Shown here: positions 11,508-21,581 of the stretch, piece after piece | Layout: every line of letters starts with the position of its first letter | How positions within the stretch are numbered: the first letter of the stretch is position 1 | From: Batrachochytrium dendrobatidis JAM81 | Lineage: Eukaryota; Chytridiomycota; Chytridiomycetes; Rhizophydiales | Assembly (NCBI RefSeq): GCF_000203795.2 | Contig: NW_006281109.1 | Span: 444,001 to 508,000, forward strand | Reading direction: 5' to 3' | Length of the DNA stretch: 64,000 nt | The notes under the pieces: model-generated | Told to the model about the DNA's origin: nothing | The model's input: only the letters and a program-made list of their open reading frames with translations | Databases searched by the model: none | Translations under genes and position numbers: made by a program

Positions 11508-11880
11508 ATGTTGCGTTGGGATAAATACCGGGCCTATTCTGAAGGATTCTATTATTTTGTTTGACGAATTGATTTCCGATTTTCCTGCTTTAGGGAAATT
11601 AGTTCTCCAATAAACTAACTCTACATTTACTACCGCCCTAGTCGTCAATCGATAAATAATTTTTTCATCATCATTTAAAAGTAATGAGTTTGAGTCTGGC
11701 ACAGAAAGCTCCTGAAATCTCAACCAGATAAATCTACTAGTACTCTGCTCTATGGTTTTTGACACACTCGCAAATCTCCGATAATTTAACGTTTTGGGCA
11801 ACTTTGAACATAATTTGGCTGTAACTTTCGGTTAAAAAAACTGGCATCATTCGGTGCCCAATATATACTACTCACGAAAG
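11469..11880 (-). pseudogene. Degenerate fragment related to the 1.2-kb region
   Basis: The minus strand carries an open stretch (RFIWLRFQELSVPDSNSLLLND...) and, upstream, WAPNDASFFNR followed by stops. The nucleotide sequence aligns with 1205-1400 on the plus strand with many differences and small gaps. It overlaps the 3' end of the Crinkler-like pseudogene by about 40 bases, on the opposite strand. The family is unknown; the shared degeneration suggests an old repeat or a dead gene family. Confidence 0.4.
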
Positions 11881-11920
11881 AGATTATCTTATAATTCATT
11901 GGATAAGAAGTTCCTGTAAA

Positions 11921-12725
11921 CTATTCATCTTCAACATCAATGACTCTTGTATCCAGTAGTTCAAAAAATCTATCCACTCCATCCTGCTCTCTATCCTCAG
12001 AATTAGTTCTTGAACAAATAAGCAAGTCGATGGATTCAATAGGTATAGTAGACTTCAACCCTTCAGAATCATTTGGTTTCATTGATATAGTTGTGTATTT
12101 GTCAAAGCAATTACTTTCATTTGGCATCCAGTAAATAATATCTGTGTGTGTGGAATCTTTATTCAATTGGAATATTTCAATTTCATAATTACTCCCACTC
12201 CTTTCGAATATTATCACCTGGTCGTTTCGTAGAACAACAAATGACTTTTTCATCGCATCCATTTGTATTTGAAAGCCTTTGCTTGAATTGCGGCAGTATT
12301 CTGACATAGTTGATGAACCATTATTTGGTTCACCTTCTGTCACCCAAGGTATTTGACATTCTTCTTTAAAATGCTCTTTGATTGAGGTTTTCGATACCTT
12401 CTCATCGCAAAATCGACACTGATAGTTTAAAACGACAATCATTTTCGTGTTCATCGTCCCAAGGAAATAACAATAACGTACATCCCGGATGACAACAGTC
12501 TTTCATCTGATTTTTGACAGTTTTCTCTAAAAACTTGTTATGAAATATTCTGCTAGTTTGACACTGGGGACAGTAACCTTTTCTGTCACATTTCTTAAAG
12601 CACATCAAACAAACAAAATGTAGCGCATTGAAACACTGAATTAATGGTGTGGTAATAGTTGGATAGCATATTGGACAAGTTGTGTTTTCACTGTTCATTC
12701 GAAAGGTAACATCAATTTCAGTCAT
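11921..12725 (-). pseudogene. RING plus SIAH-type zinc finger protein, one frameshift
   Basis: The N-terminal frame starts MTEIDVTFRMNSENT and shows a RING-like set of ligands: C17, C20, C31, H36, C39, C42, C52 and C55 (CPIC ... CFNALHFVCLMC ... YCPQC). It continues with CCHPGC ... HENDC, a SIAH/TRAF-type finger. A one-base shift near 12415 moves to the second frame, which carries CRFC ... HFKEEC and about 150 further residues with no recognised domain, rich in Asn, Ser and Glu. Proteins of this layout are usually E3 ubiquitin ligases. The gene is convergent with the Crinkler-like pseudogene. It may be viral or effector-like cargo; the single break could be real or an error. Confidence 0.6.
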
Positions 12726-13238
12726 AAATGGTTATACATTAATAATTGAAAATAATTAATTGGAATTGATGTTTAAATTTGATAAAAAGTAACACTATAG
12801 AATACTATTATTAAATCAGGTTCCGAGAAAGAGAGAGTAAAGAGAATGAAGATCCACATTCAGAACAGAATTAGAAACAATCAAAGTGTTTTATTATTAA
12901 CAAGTAGATACAACGATACATTGATGTTGTCATGTAGCATTTCAATAAGAATGATTTAGCCTTTTCAGAGTCTGTTTTCTTAGTCGTTGCTGGCGTTCTC
13001 ATTGAACTGGTCAATCCCCTTCATTATAGAGCACAAATTTGATGTCAATTTGTGATTGTTGCCTCCAAAATTGCATTAGGACATTTTCGCTGCTTCTTGA
13101 CCCAGTTAGCAAATCGGTTGTAGTCACACATTAGAAGTTGATGAAAGAAGGGAATAAGAGGCTTTCGCGATTTTTATACTCGGACACCACTGGGATGTTT
13201 TGGAATGTCGTGAAACCTTTTTTCTTTCCCAAACAAAG
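12726..13238. other. Non-coding stretch
   Basis: This interval lies between the divergent RING-type gene and the small acidic gene. A short open frame at 13138 on the plus strand has no recognisable features. A purine run (AGAAAGAGAGAGTAAAGAG) occurs near 12825. It presumably contains both promoters. Confidence 0.35.
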
Positions 13239-13484
13239 ATGGCAGAAATCGCCCCATCGCTATCAGACGGTCATATCGTCAGAACCTACCCAAAAGACTA
13301 TGCTGCATTGGATACAGAATCGGAGGGAGAAGTGCAATTCGAAGTGGATATAGAAGACGAAGAGCAGTATTCCATCGCCACAAGGCTCGTCCAAAACCAG
13401 GAGTATATGGACCAGCAAATTACCCCACCATCTGCTTGGATATTGGAACCTCAGCCCTGGCAAACAACCGAAGGCACCGATTAA
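13239..13484 (+). CDS. Small acidic protein of unknown function
   Basis: The 81-residue frame starts at MAEIAPSLSDGHIVRTYP and ends at TAA. It is acidic (ESEGEVQFEVDIEDEEQYS) with a Pro/Trp-containing tail. The in-frame sequence extends upstream to 13200, but this ATG gives a plausible compact protein. It lies just inside the right inverted arm. I recognise no family; an accessory gene of the element is possible. Confidence 0.4.
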   Translation: MAEIAPSLSDGHIVRTYPKDYAALDTESEGEVQFEVDIEDEEQYSIATRLVQNQEYMDQQITPPSAWILEPQPWQTTEGTD

Positions 13485-13523
13485 ATTATATTTTGATTAT
13501 AACTGGACTTGGAAACTCTTATT

Positions 13524-15936
13524 CTAGATAAACTTGGAGATTTGATTAAAACAAGGATTCAAAACAAATGATACATTGTAGGTCGTCGATGTGAATTGAA
13601 TGTTGGATGAAACTGATTCTCCCTTTAGATTGTTGTAAAACCACTTTTTGGATGGAATATGTGAATTTCTAAGAACTTGAATGACATTATTGGAATATTG
13701 TGTCAACTCTGGATGTTCATCAATGTATTTCGATAAATTCCGAGTTACTTTATGTGGAAATATTCCCTTTTGTGATTGTGTCAAACATTTTCAAGAACTT
13801 GTCAAATAAAGTATTTGGTGGTTGAAAAGCAAGAATGTCGTTAAAAGCAAACGATCCATTTGATATCATTCGGTATTTGTTACATTTAATAATGTCATTC
13901 ACTTGACCGTTTTCAGGTGAATGAAACTCACAACCCCAAATTGATCTTGTGGTATATCCCATTGTTTGAGAGCTGATTCCTTATTTGCTGTCTTTTCATA
14001 CAATATGTTCATCGTATCTCCAGTTAAAGGATTGATATCTTCTGATTTGTGACACTTTCTACATCAGTGGAAAAAGTATCCCAGAAAGTCATAGATTGTG
14101 TTTGATTCTTCATCGTAGCCATCAACATTGTATCGTTCAATCTTTTCGCTTTGTTCAATATTACGATCTAATTCTCCTTGAATTGAATTAATCCAAGGCT
14201 TTTCGCATTTGGATACATTTCCATGTTTTTTAGAGTGTTTCAAGACTTGTGGAGGGTATTTCTTGATGATGTCGATGTCATATGATGAGCTACTGAAGCC
14301 ATAAATAGGAAGAACATCAAAACATTCTAGTAATTGTAATCTTAATCGTTTCTGAACCTTTGCATCGTCCAAATTGGCCATCATTCCAAAAAACCGAGAA
14401 TACTTTGAATACAACAATTGCAGATATTTGTGTCGTATTTGATCCATTTGTCATCACTATATCCAAAACTTCTTTAGTTGTACCTTCAACTGGGATGAAT
14501 TGAGCCTTGTTTTCTTCACTTCCAATGAAACTTGTGCTCAAAAGTTTGTGTGTTTCAATGAATGAGCTTCAAGTTGGTCGTAGATTTGACTGATTTCAAC
14601 CAAGTTTCAAAATCAAAGTAGATGAAATATGGATAAAATCTCATTTCTTTCGGTATATTAATTCCATTCAATTCAAGATGCTCAAATACATTCAACTTTG
14701 GTTGATAATTTCCATTTTCAAATATTATCTTTGGTTTTGCACAAACAATCGAGTGTCGTTTTATCTTTTTGAATTCACTAAAGGATGAATGGCATCTGGA
14801 CATTGAAACACTGGTTAACTGAGACAAGTTAATAATGGAGGAGAAATGATGGAATTTATGGCTTATATCAGAGTATATATTCAAATTAATAACCTCCTGT
14901 ATTCTTTACCTGAATGTCGTTCCATAACCGCTTTCTTTCCATTGAATCGGTATATGTTGACATTTACAAAGAAATGGCTTTCAATCTCTTTCAATTCTTG
15001 AATATCAAGTTTGGGATAACACTTCTTTACATTGGTTTTGTAATAATCCTTGTAAAGATCTTTTGCTTTCTTTGATAATCTGTCTAATCTGATTTCTGGA
15101 TACTTATAACGAGCAAAACTACCAAAAACAAAGGTTATTTGTGACATACTGGAATGAAACAATACTTTTGCTATTCTTGATGAAATCAGGTAGAATTACA
15201 GATGCGCCTATTGATACCTCTGGAATGGGTGTTGTTAAAAGTACATACTCGTAGATATTTTCAATACTCCATTTGGAGTTTGAACACTTCAATTTTTCCA
15301 GTATATCATCACCATCCAATTGGTTTAGTACCGTATCAATAGTGGAATTAACTAGTGGTGAATCATTGATATTAAAGCAGGTATTATCAGAGGGATAAAA
15401 CTGAACTCTATCATCAGTTTCAATGTTCCTCAGCACATATCCGAATTGAATATCGAACCAGTATCTTAATGCTTGCTTTTTGTGATTCTCTTTGATGGTA
15501 AACTTCAATTCATCTAAATTTGTAAACAAGTGTCTCGACCAATGAATTGGTTTTGATTTTGGTCAGAACGAATATTTCTTGATATGATATTGTGAAAACG
15601 ACCGTTGTTCTTGTCCAGCTCTCTTTCTGTTTGTTTTGTAACTGTAAAAGTTGGTGATAGGCTTTAGCATCGTCCATTCCACTGAAGATCCCTTGAGTGT
15701 GCTTTTGAATCTTAGTTTAACCTTTCTAGCCCGTCCGACATCCAGATTTGTAATTGAACTAATCAATTGTTTGTACTAGTTTTCTCTTTCGTCTTGTATT
15801 TAATAGCAAATCGATATCTCTCGATACCATTTACTTCAAAAAGAACCTTGTACAGACCAACTGTGCTGTCATTTCCTTTAGTCAACACAACATTTCCATT
15901 CAAATAAATTTGGGTTTCTTCCAATATGTTTGACAT
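13524..15936 (-). pseudogene. Inverted partial copy of the Maverick polB (5' part)
   Basis: This is the 5' two thirds of the exonuclease half of the polymerase at 3582-5846, in opposite orientation. It has the same frame breaks, the same FDFET and GF(S)SSSYDIDIIK motifs, and about ten amino-acid differences (for example Asn/Asp in FxIQFGYVL, Val/Ile in PWxNSIQ). It extends past the point where the left copy becomes N: after NVIQV it reads LRNSHIPSKKWFYNNLKG and ends without polymerase motifs A, B or C. It is therefore a truncated dead copy. Confidence 0.85.
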
Positions 15937-16331
15937 TTCTGATGAACTTGTTTATCGTTTTAAAAGAAATTAAATATTCAATTTTATCTTGGATTAAACT
16001 TATCAACTATCTATGATAGTGGCTGTGACTGAATATTGCATCTTTTATTTTCTAGACTAGATTTAAACAATATGTTGAATTTACCTTGCTCAAATCCGAG
16101 ATCAAAGTACATCAACAATTTACTAATGGACACCATTTATCTCGATCCAAGAAATAATCATATCTATCAAGTTGTTGAAAAGCGTGTCAATAATTCGCTG
16201 TTGAAAGTAGCGTATAATTACGTTGGAAATGAAGAAGCGGTTGTGTTAGATGATGTTCCAGATTCCATGTTTAGACTAGAAAACCCAATCGAGGTTAATC
16301 CATCGAAACTATTAAAAGGCAGAATATTGTT
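13540..16331 (-). repeat. Right arm of the 2.8-kb inverted repeat
   Basis: This is the reverse complement of about 3193-5990. The outer edge is at 16331, where AGAATATTGT is followed by unrelated sequence; the inner edge lies between 13484 and 13675. Together with the left arm it encloses about 7.5 kb that includes polB motifs A-C, the integrase, the Crinkler-like gene, the RING-type gene and two small genes. Confidence 0.8.
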
Positions 16332-16431
16332 TCTGGTATTGCTGGAAATTATTCTGTTGGATAACAGAGATCAAATCATTGGAGATCAACAACCAAAAAG
16401 ATTGAATTTGTATATGCATCCAACTGGGTAG
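16072..16431 (+). pseudogene. Truncated copy of the unknown Maverick-associated gene
   Basis: Residues 1 to about 85 match the 194-residue gene at 2862-3446 (MLNLPCSNPRSKY..., LLKGRIL) with a few substitutions. At 16331 the match stops and the frame runs on for about 33 unrelated codons to a TAG. This chimeric tail marks the edge of the duplicated arm. The stop lies 80 bp from the 3' end of NMNAT, which is transcribed toward it. Confidence 0.7.
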
Positions 16432-16510
16432 CAATAATCATATTCTGGCTAAAATGCCTACACCAAAATTTATCCACAAGCTAAATGCAACATAGTTATT
16501 CAAGGCTTCT

Positions 16511-17998
16511 TCAAGTCTTTCTCGTAGAAGCTTCATTATACAAAGATTGTGCTTGGATATATGCGATCACCAAATCTGGTACAAGGTACTTGATGGACAT
16601 CCCACGACAAACAAACAATCTAAATATTTGGTAGTATATAATGGATGAGAGAATGCTTTTAAAATAAAAAAAAGTATGCATCAAACACTTAATAGACAAT
16701 CAAACTTGCCGAATTTTAGTTGAGCTGATATCATTGTGAATGTATTGTTTTACAACAAATACGTTTTTCTAAATAGAATAGATGCATCAGTCAGTCCAAT
16801 TAGGCTTACATGGTGGGTATAATAAATAATTTCCAACAATTGCAGTGTCTTGAAAATATTTGTATTAATTGGATGGTGACAACTTACACGATGAGCGTGC
16901 AAAGCATCGTTGGTGAGTAAGAAATCATATACGTTGGCACCCGTTCTTTCAATAATTAAGCACCCAAAGTCACCCAAGATATGCGACAACTATCCAGACG
17001 GGGTTGAAACCAAGTCAGATTCAAATGATCCGATGGCACAAAGTATATGTATCAAGAATAAATGAACCATACAAACTGGGATTAAACAACGTACATCTGT
17101 TTCTTTCCATAGATTCGGAACAGCAAATGATTGAATCAAATCGCCTCCAGCAAGAAGCATAATTCGAATACGTCGTCTTGAGCCTACATAAGGGATCGTC
17201 AAATAGCAAATCAAGATTATTGGACCATTAAAAATCAAAAGTAACGACATACCATCTGACATCAATACTCCGCCATCCGCACCGCTATTGAGCTCCTGTT
17301 CAAAATGATCAAGCACCAATGCAGTACGAATATATTTTGGTTGACTAGGCTCCCAGGGATCGACCATAAGCCAAGAAGAATCACTTGCAGCTAGTTCACA
17401 CATACTAACACGATGTTGCCAATGAGCAAGCCCAGGTTTTGCATAGCCATCCGAGACGGGTGAAAAGTAACCACCAAGTGCTTCAAATCTATCACTATCA
17501 AGGATATAGTCATGGGCCATTTCAAACATGCGTAAATGCAGGTAAGTTACGGGAGAGAAACTTCCACAAGCAACAATAACAAGCGGTTCTTTGACAGGAT
17601 CTGAAAAACAAAGTGCAATCCGAGATCATCGATTAGTCATAACCAACAGAATGGCCAAGTGCAAATAAGGATGAGTTTAAATCCAGTCGATAAATTATAA
17701 AATAATGCCCAACAGTCATATGCAAGACTTGCATTTCTAATCAAACAATTCAAAGCGCAAACAAGATGAGGTGTGGTAGTAGAATACCTTGCATAACTCT
17801 TTTCAAGCGATGCTTTGGAAACAAATAAGACTGCGTAATAGTAGGAGAAGCAGTAGATTGCTGCATCTCAGCAGACCAAGAGCCAAACGAAGCAACACTG
17901 TTTGGAGGAGCGGAAGAGTTTGCCAAATCCATGTTTCTTGTGGCTATATGGGCTGTATTGAGTAGATGCAGTGGATCAACTTTAATTCTATGCAACAA
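16511..17998 (-). CDS. NMA1: Nicotinamide mononucleotide adenylyltransferase
   Basis: The enzyme joins ATP and NMN (or nicotinate mononucleotide) to make NAD or its deamido form. Six exons fit in phase: 17998-17788, 17600-17253, 17183-17095, 16989-16888, 16768-16710 and 16619-16511, giving 305 residues, usual for fungal NMNAT. Exon 2 opens with VACGSFSPVTYLHLRMFE, the nucleotide-binding GxFxPxTxxHLRMFE motif; later come WMVDPWE-type sequence, LLAGGDLIQSF, IIERTG, and NDISSTKIR, the ISSTxxR motif. The intron after the last motif has a GC donor (GCAAGT). The gene is divergent from TPX2 with only 134 bp between start codons. Confidence 0.93.
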
Positions 17999-18132
17999 AT
18001 TCGAGTCCAGCAGATGAATTGATGGCTGCAGTAAATATAGGGTCCAGACTGTATAATGAGTTGCAGCAAAATGGCTTGTCGGACATTCAAATAAATGAGA
18101 TTTGAATTTACTATTGGATCTGTACTGCTGTC
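17999..18132. promoter_or_regulatory. Probable bidirectional promoter NMNAT/TPX2
   Basis: Only 134 bases separate the divergent start codons of NMNAT and the TPX2 homologue, so both core promoters must lie here or overlap the coding ends. No clear TATA box or factor site was recognised. The assignment is from position only. Confidence 0.45.
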
Positions 18133-21131
18133 ATGCTCTGCACAGACAATTGTCCTATTGTGGATGAAGATATTTCAGAGTCTACTACTAAAGAGCTCAA
18201 TATTCCATCCGACAGCTGCAAGGTTGAAGTGAATAACAGTGTGGAATCCGACTGTGTTGAGCTTGCTGAAGGCGACAATGTATTCAACTCGACTCTAGAA
18301 CAGCAAAACAATTGTGAAGTGTTCTTAGATAAGAGCAATGACGACTTGTATGAATTCAATGCTCCAAAGTTTCATGACTTTACTGCTACTCCTGACTTGG
18401 ACAATAATGATGAGGCTGACAAGTGGTTTGGTATGATGCTAGTGTATCTATTGTTTTTACGCTTCAAGAAAATGCATTGGTCATATTCTATCAAAAAATA
18501 TCATGGTTTGACCATACTAATTCTTTATTGTCTAATTGGTATGGCTCATGCAGATGTGCGCGAAACATCCATAGGAGTTGACAACAACGACAGCGATACT
18601 GACGATATTCCCCATTTCCTTGATGGGAATGATTTTGCTACAAAAGTCTCCACTACTCTTTCTGAAGTCCATCAGAACCCTACTTCAACTGTCAGTTTAG
18701 AATCAAAGCATGAACAAACTGCTGTGGTTCAAAAACTATCCGAGCAGACTATTTCTCCTGCTGCATTATCGCCTGAACCTCCCATTCAGTTGTCTGAAAA
18801 AAGTGCACACTTTTTGTCCGAGTCTGAAGCTACCAATCTTGTACTTGAGCCGCATGCGAATATCAATGAGTTAATTCCAGATAGCGATCTCTTGGCGGCT
18901 AAATCGGTAGAGCTTGAAACTTCAATTGTGCAACAGTGTCCCAATCCATTGGATAAAGACGAGGATTTTGTTACACATTCGTCATTTATGTCTAGTCCTG
19001 AAAAAAACGATACGGTTGACAAAAAGCCGATGGGTTTAGAGGAAACTACTCCCAAATCTCCCATAGCTCGTCGTACTAGATCATCCCTTGGCCGCTCAAG
19101 CTTTTCCAGCTCATTGTCGTCGTCTGCAGCATCTGGATGGCTGAAACCACGAGTTTGCACTCAAGACAACGTATCGGAATCTAACCAGTATAGAATGAAG
19201 CTTAGGAACGCCAAGGATTTTAACTGCACTGTAAATACTCGTATCAATGGTTCGACTATAAAATCTAAAGAGCCTGGCTATTTGCATAACACAAAAAGCA
19301 ATGCTCTTCGTAAAACCAATATCAAGTCTGCCTGTGTGACGGTAACATTTGCATGAAACCATACTTTGTCTCGGCTTATGTGTATAGCTGACTCTATTTT
19401 CATATTATTAGAAAAAAGTGGCAAAAAAAAATCCCCGAGATCTTACTATCCCCAAACCATTTAGTCTGCATAGTCGTGTTACTCAAACGGCTAGATCTTC
19501 TGCTTCCCCTGCATCTCCGTATGTTTCACTTGCAGTCAAAGTGCAAAAGTTTCAGAGCAAAACCCCAGACAGATTTAGAACCAAAGCAGTCAAGGTAACC
19601 ATTTCTTTTAAACTTTTGTCAATTGCAACACGTGTCGCTCTAAACCTACAGGTTTGCACTTTATTAGCTTCCTGCAAGAAATCGTGATTATTCAAAGCTT
19701 ACTCAGCCCAAGTCGCCATTTTTAACCACCAGAATAAGAGCAAAACCTTTTAAAAAGTAATTCTTTGTCGTGATGTAAACTTGCTATTCCATCACTTTTC
19801 GATTGACCAACATATCTTACTTCATTCTCATAGCATTTCAACTCAAGAACAAATCGAGGAAGAGCAACTTGCAAATTGTGAAAAGTTTAAAGCAAAACCA
19901 ATCAATCCTAGGGTGAGTACTGTTGGCAGCATGCAATATTTTAACTGGAAATGAAAACAATAGTGGGCATGCGTGTTATGCTTGCGTTGATACTGCTTCT
20001 CAATACTGACGACTTGTACTGTCACAATCACTACTTTTGAGTAGATTCTAGCGGCAAAACAGCCATTGGGAGTTCCTGCTGCACAAAAACTGCCACTTAC
20101 AGTCCCAATGTCTCCAGCAATCACCAAGCCTCGGCCGACTCGGACGCGAAAGCGATCTCCTGCAAAGATCATCAAAGCTAATCCTATACCCGATCTTGAC
20201 AATCCATTTGTACCTAGTCTAGAACACCGCAAGATCGAGCCCGTAAATTTTTCACTTCCTGGTGATCCTATTAGTAAACGCAAGCACCAAGAATTTATAG
20301 AAGCTGTTGAACAAGAGAATGCTCAATTGCATTCATCTCGTCAATTTCATGCACAGCCAATCCTTTCTGATAAGACTCATGTAAGAATCATTGACTGCTA
20401 TTCATGTTTCAATATTTTTTTAAGCAAATGCATCGACTGTACTTTTATTTGATGGTATTTAACACTGCAGTACATTTTTAGTCTCTTCCATATATTTCTC
20501 CTCCACAACTTACTCAGCCCCGCCCATTTGCTTTGCATACAGATACTCGAGGGGCTTTACACAGACGAGATCTAGAGAAGCAACTTGCACAAAGTGCTGA
20601 AGAGGAGGAGCGCCAGCGTCAATTTCATGCCAATCCTGTTCCTGACCTGCACCCCTTTGTACCAAAAAAGAGTAGTCTGCCACTCACCGAGATTCAGGAA
20701 ATTGTACTTCATACCGATATACGCGCAGAAGAACGAGGCGCATACGAGGATCAGAGACGCCAGCGCGAACAAGAGGAGGCCCAAGTATTGGCTCAACAAG
20801 ATACGCTTCGCAAAGTAAGGATATTGGCCAGTTTTTATTGTAATTGAACACTTGCCACGCTCAGTCCTACTGATGCATTTTTATAACTTTTTACTTTTAG
20901 AAACGGGATCAGCAAGAGATTCGACAATTGCGACAGAGACAAACTCACCGTGCGCAACCCATTCGACACTTTAATAGTGTACAGATTCTACCTTCTTCAA
21001 AAAAATTAACAGAGCCGTACTCTCCTGCTATTGGCAACAAACGTAAGGCATCCAAGAAAATGGCCACTTCCTCATTAACTATGGCCAGCTCGGTATTCGA
21101 TGAGCATCAGAATCCCATGGTAGATGACTGA
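18133..21131 (+). CDS. TPX2: TPX2-like spindle assembly factor
   Basis: TPX2 promotes microtubule nucleation and Aurora A activation in animals and plants. Eight exons close in phase: 18133-18430, 18554-19341, 19412-19594, 19668-19756, 19834-19912, 20045-20380, 20482-20814 and 20901-21131, for 778 residues. Near residue 75 it has YEFNAPKFHDF and ADKWF, as at the N-terminus of TPX2. The middle is a Ser-rich acidic linker. Then come PKPFSLHSR, several FxAxPxP repeats (FHAQPIL, FHANPVPDLHPF, PRPFALHTD) and charged helices (EEEERQRQFHA), the signature of the TPX2 C-terminal microtubule-binding repeats. Introns 1 (123 bp) is in frame and stop-free, so unspliced messages would still be open. Family call is firm; the exact first exon is less certain. 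Confidence 0.8.
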
Positions 21132-21581
21132 TGCACTAGTTAGATTTGGATACAACAAGGTCTGATTTTTTGATATCAAATTGTCTTATTTTAAATCTCT
21201 CGAGTGATTATTTCAAAAATGAAGCATAGCTTTCATGAATTACTGATTGTGTATCTTGACAGTAATTATTATTTCAAAAGTTATATGTAGCTGTGACATT
21301 ATAACCAATAATTATCCATCCAAAGCACAACAGCTGTCAGTGTATACAATATTCAGCTTTGTTGTGAATTTCAATTGATTGAATTAGCCAAGATGAACAA
21401 CTCATATTTAAATCGATGCAACTCATTTAGATACAGCTCGAGAGTAAATTGTCAAACGACTTTTTCTCAGCAGGCATTGGAATATTTGGGTTTTAGTAAA
21501 ATGAGTGTCAACGAATAGGTTGAAATGTATTAGTAATAACGTTGCACATTTACCATCTATAATTGCTGGACGTATACAGAA
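21132..21581. other. Convergent intergenic region TPX2/TLG2
   Basis: The interval holds the 3' ends of two convergent genes. It is AT-rich, with no coding or repeat signal that I can support. Confidence 0.4.

Noticed and set aside
18133..19356. Reading TPX2 exon 1, intron 1 and exon 2 as one uninterrupted 407-residue gene
   Set aside because: A good GT-AG intron at 18431-18553 and continuing TPX2 motifs in later exons show a spliced gene; the terminal TGA lies in intron 2.
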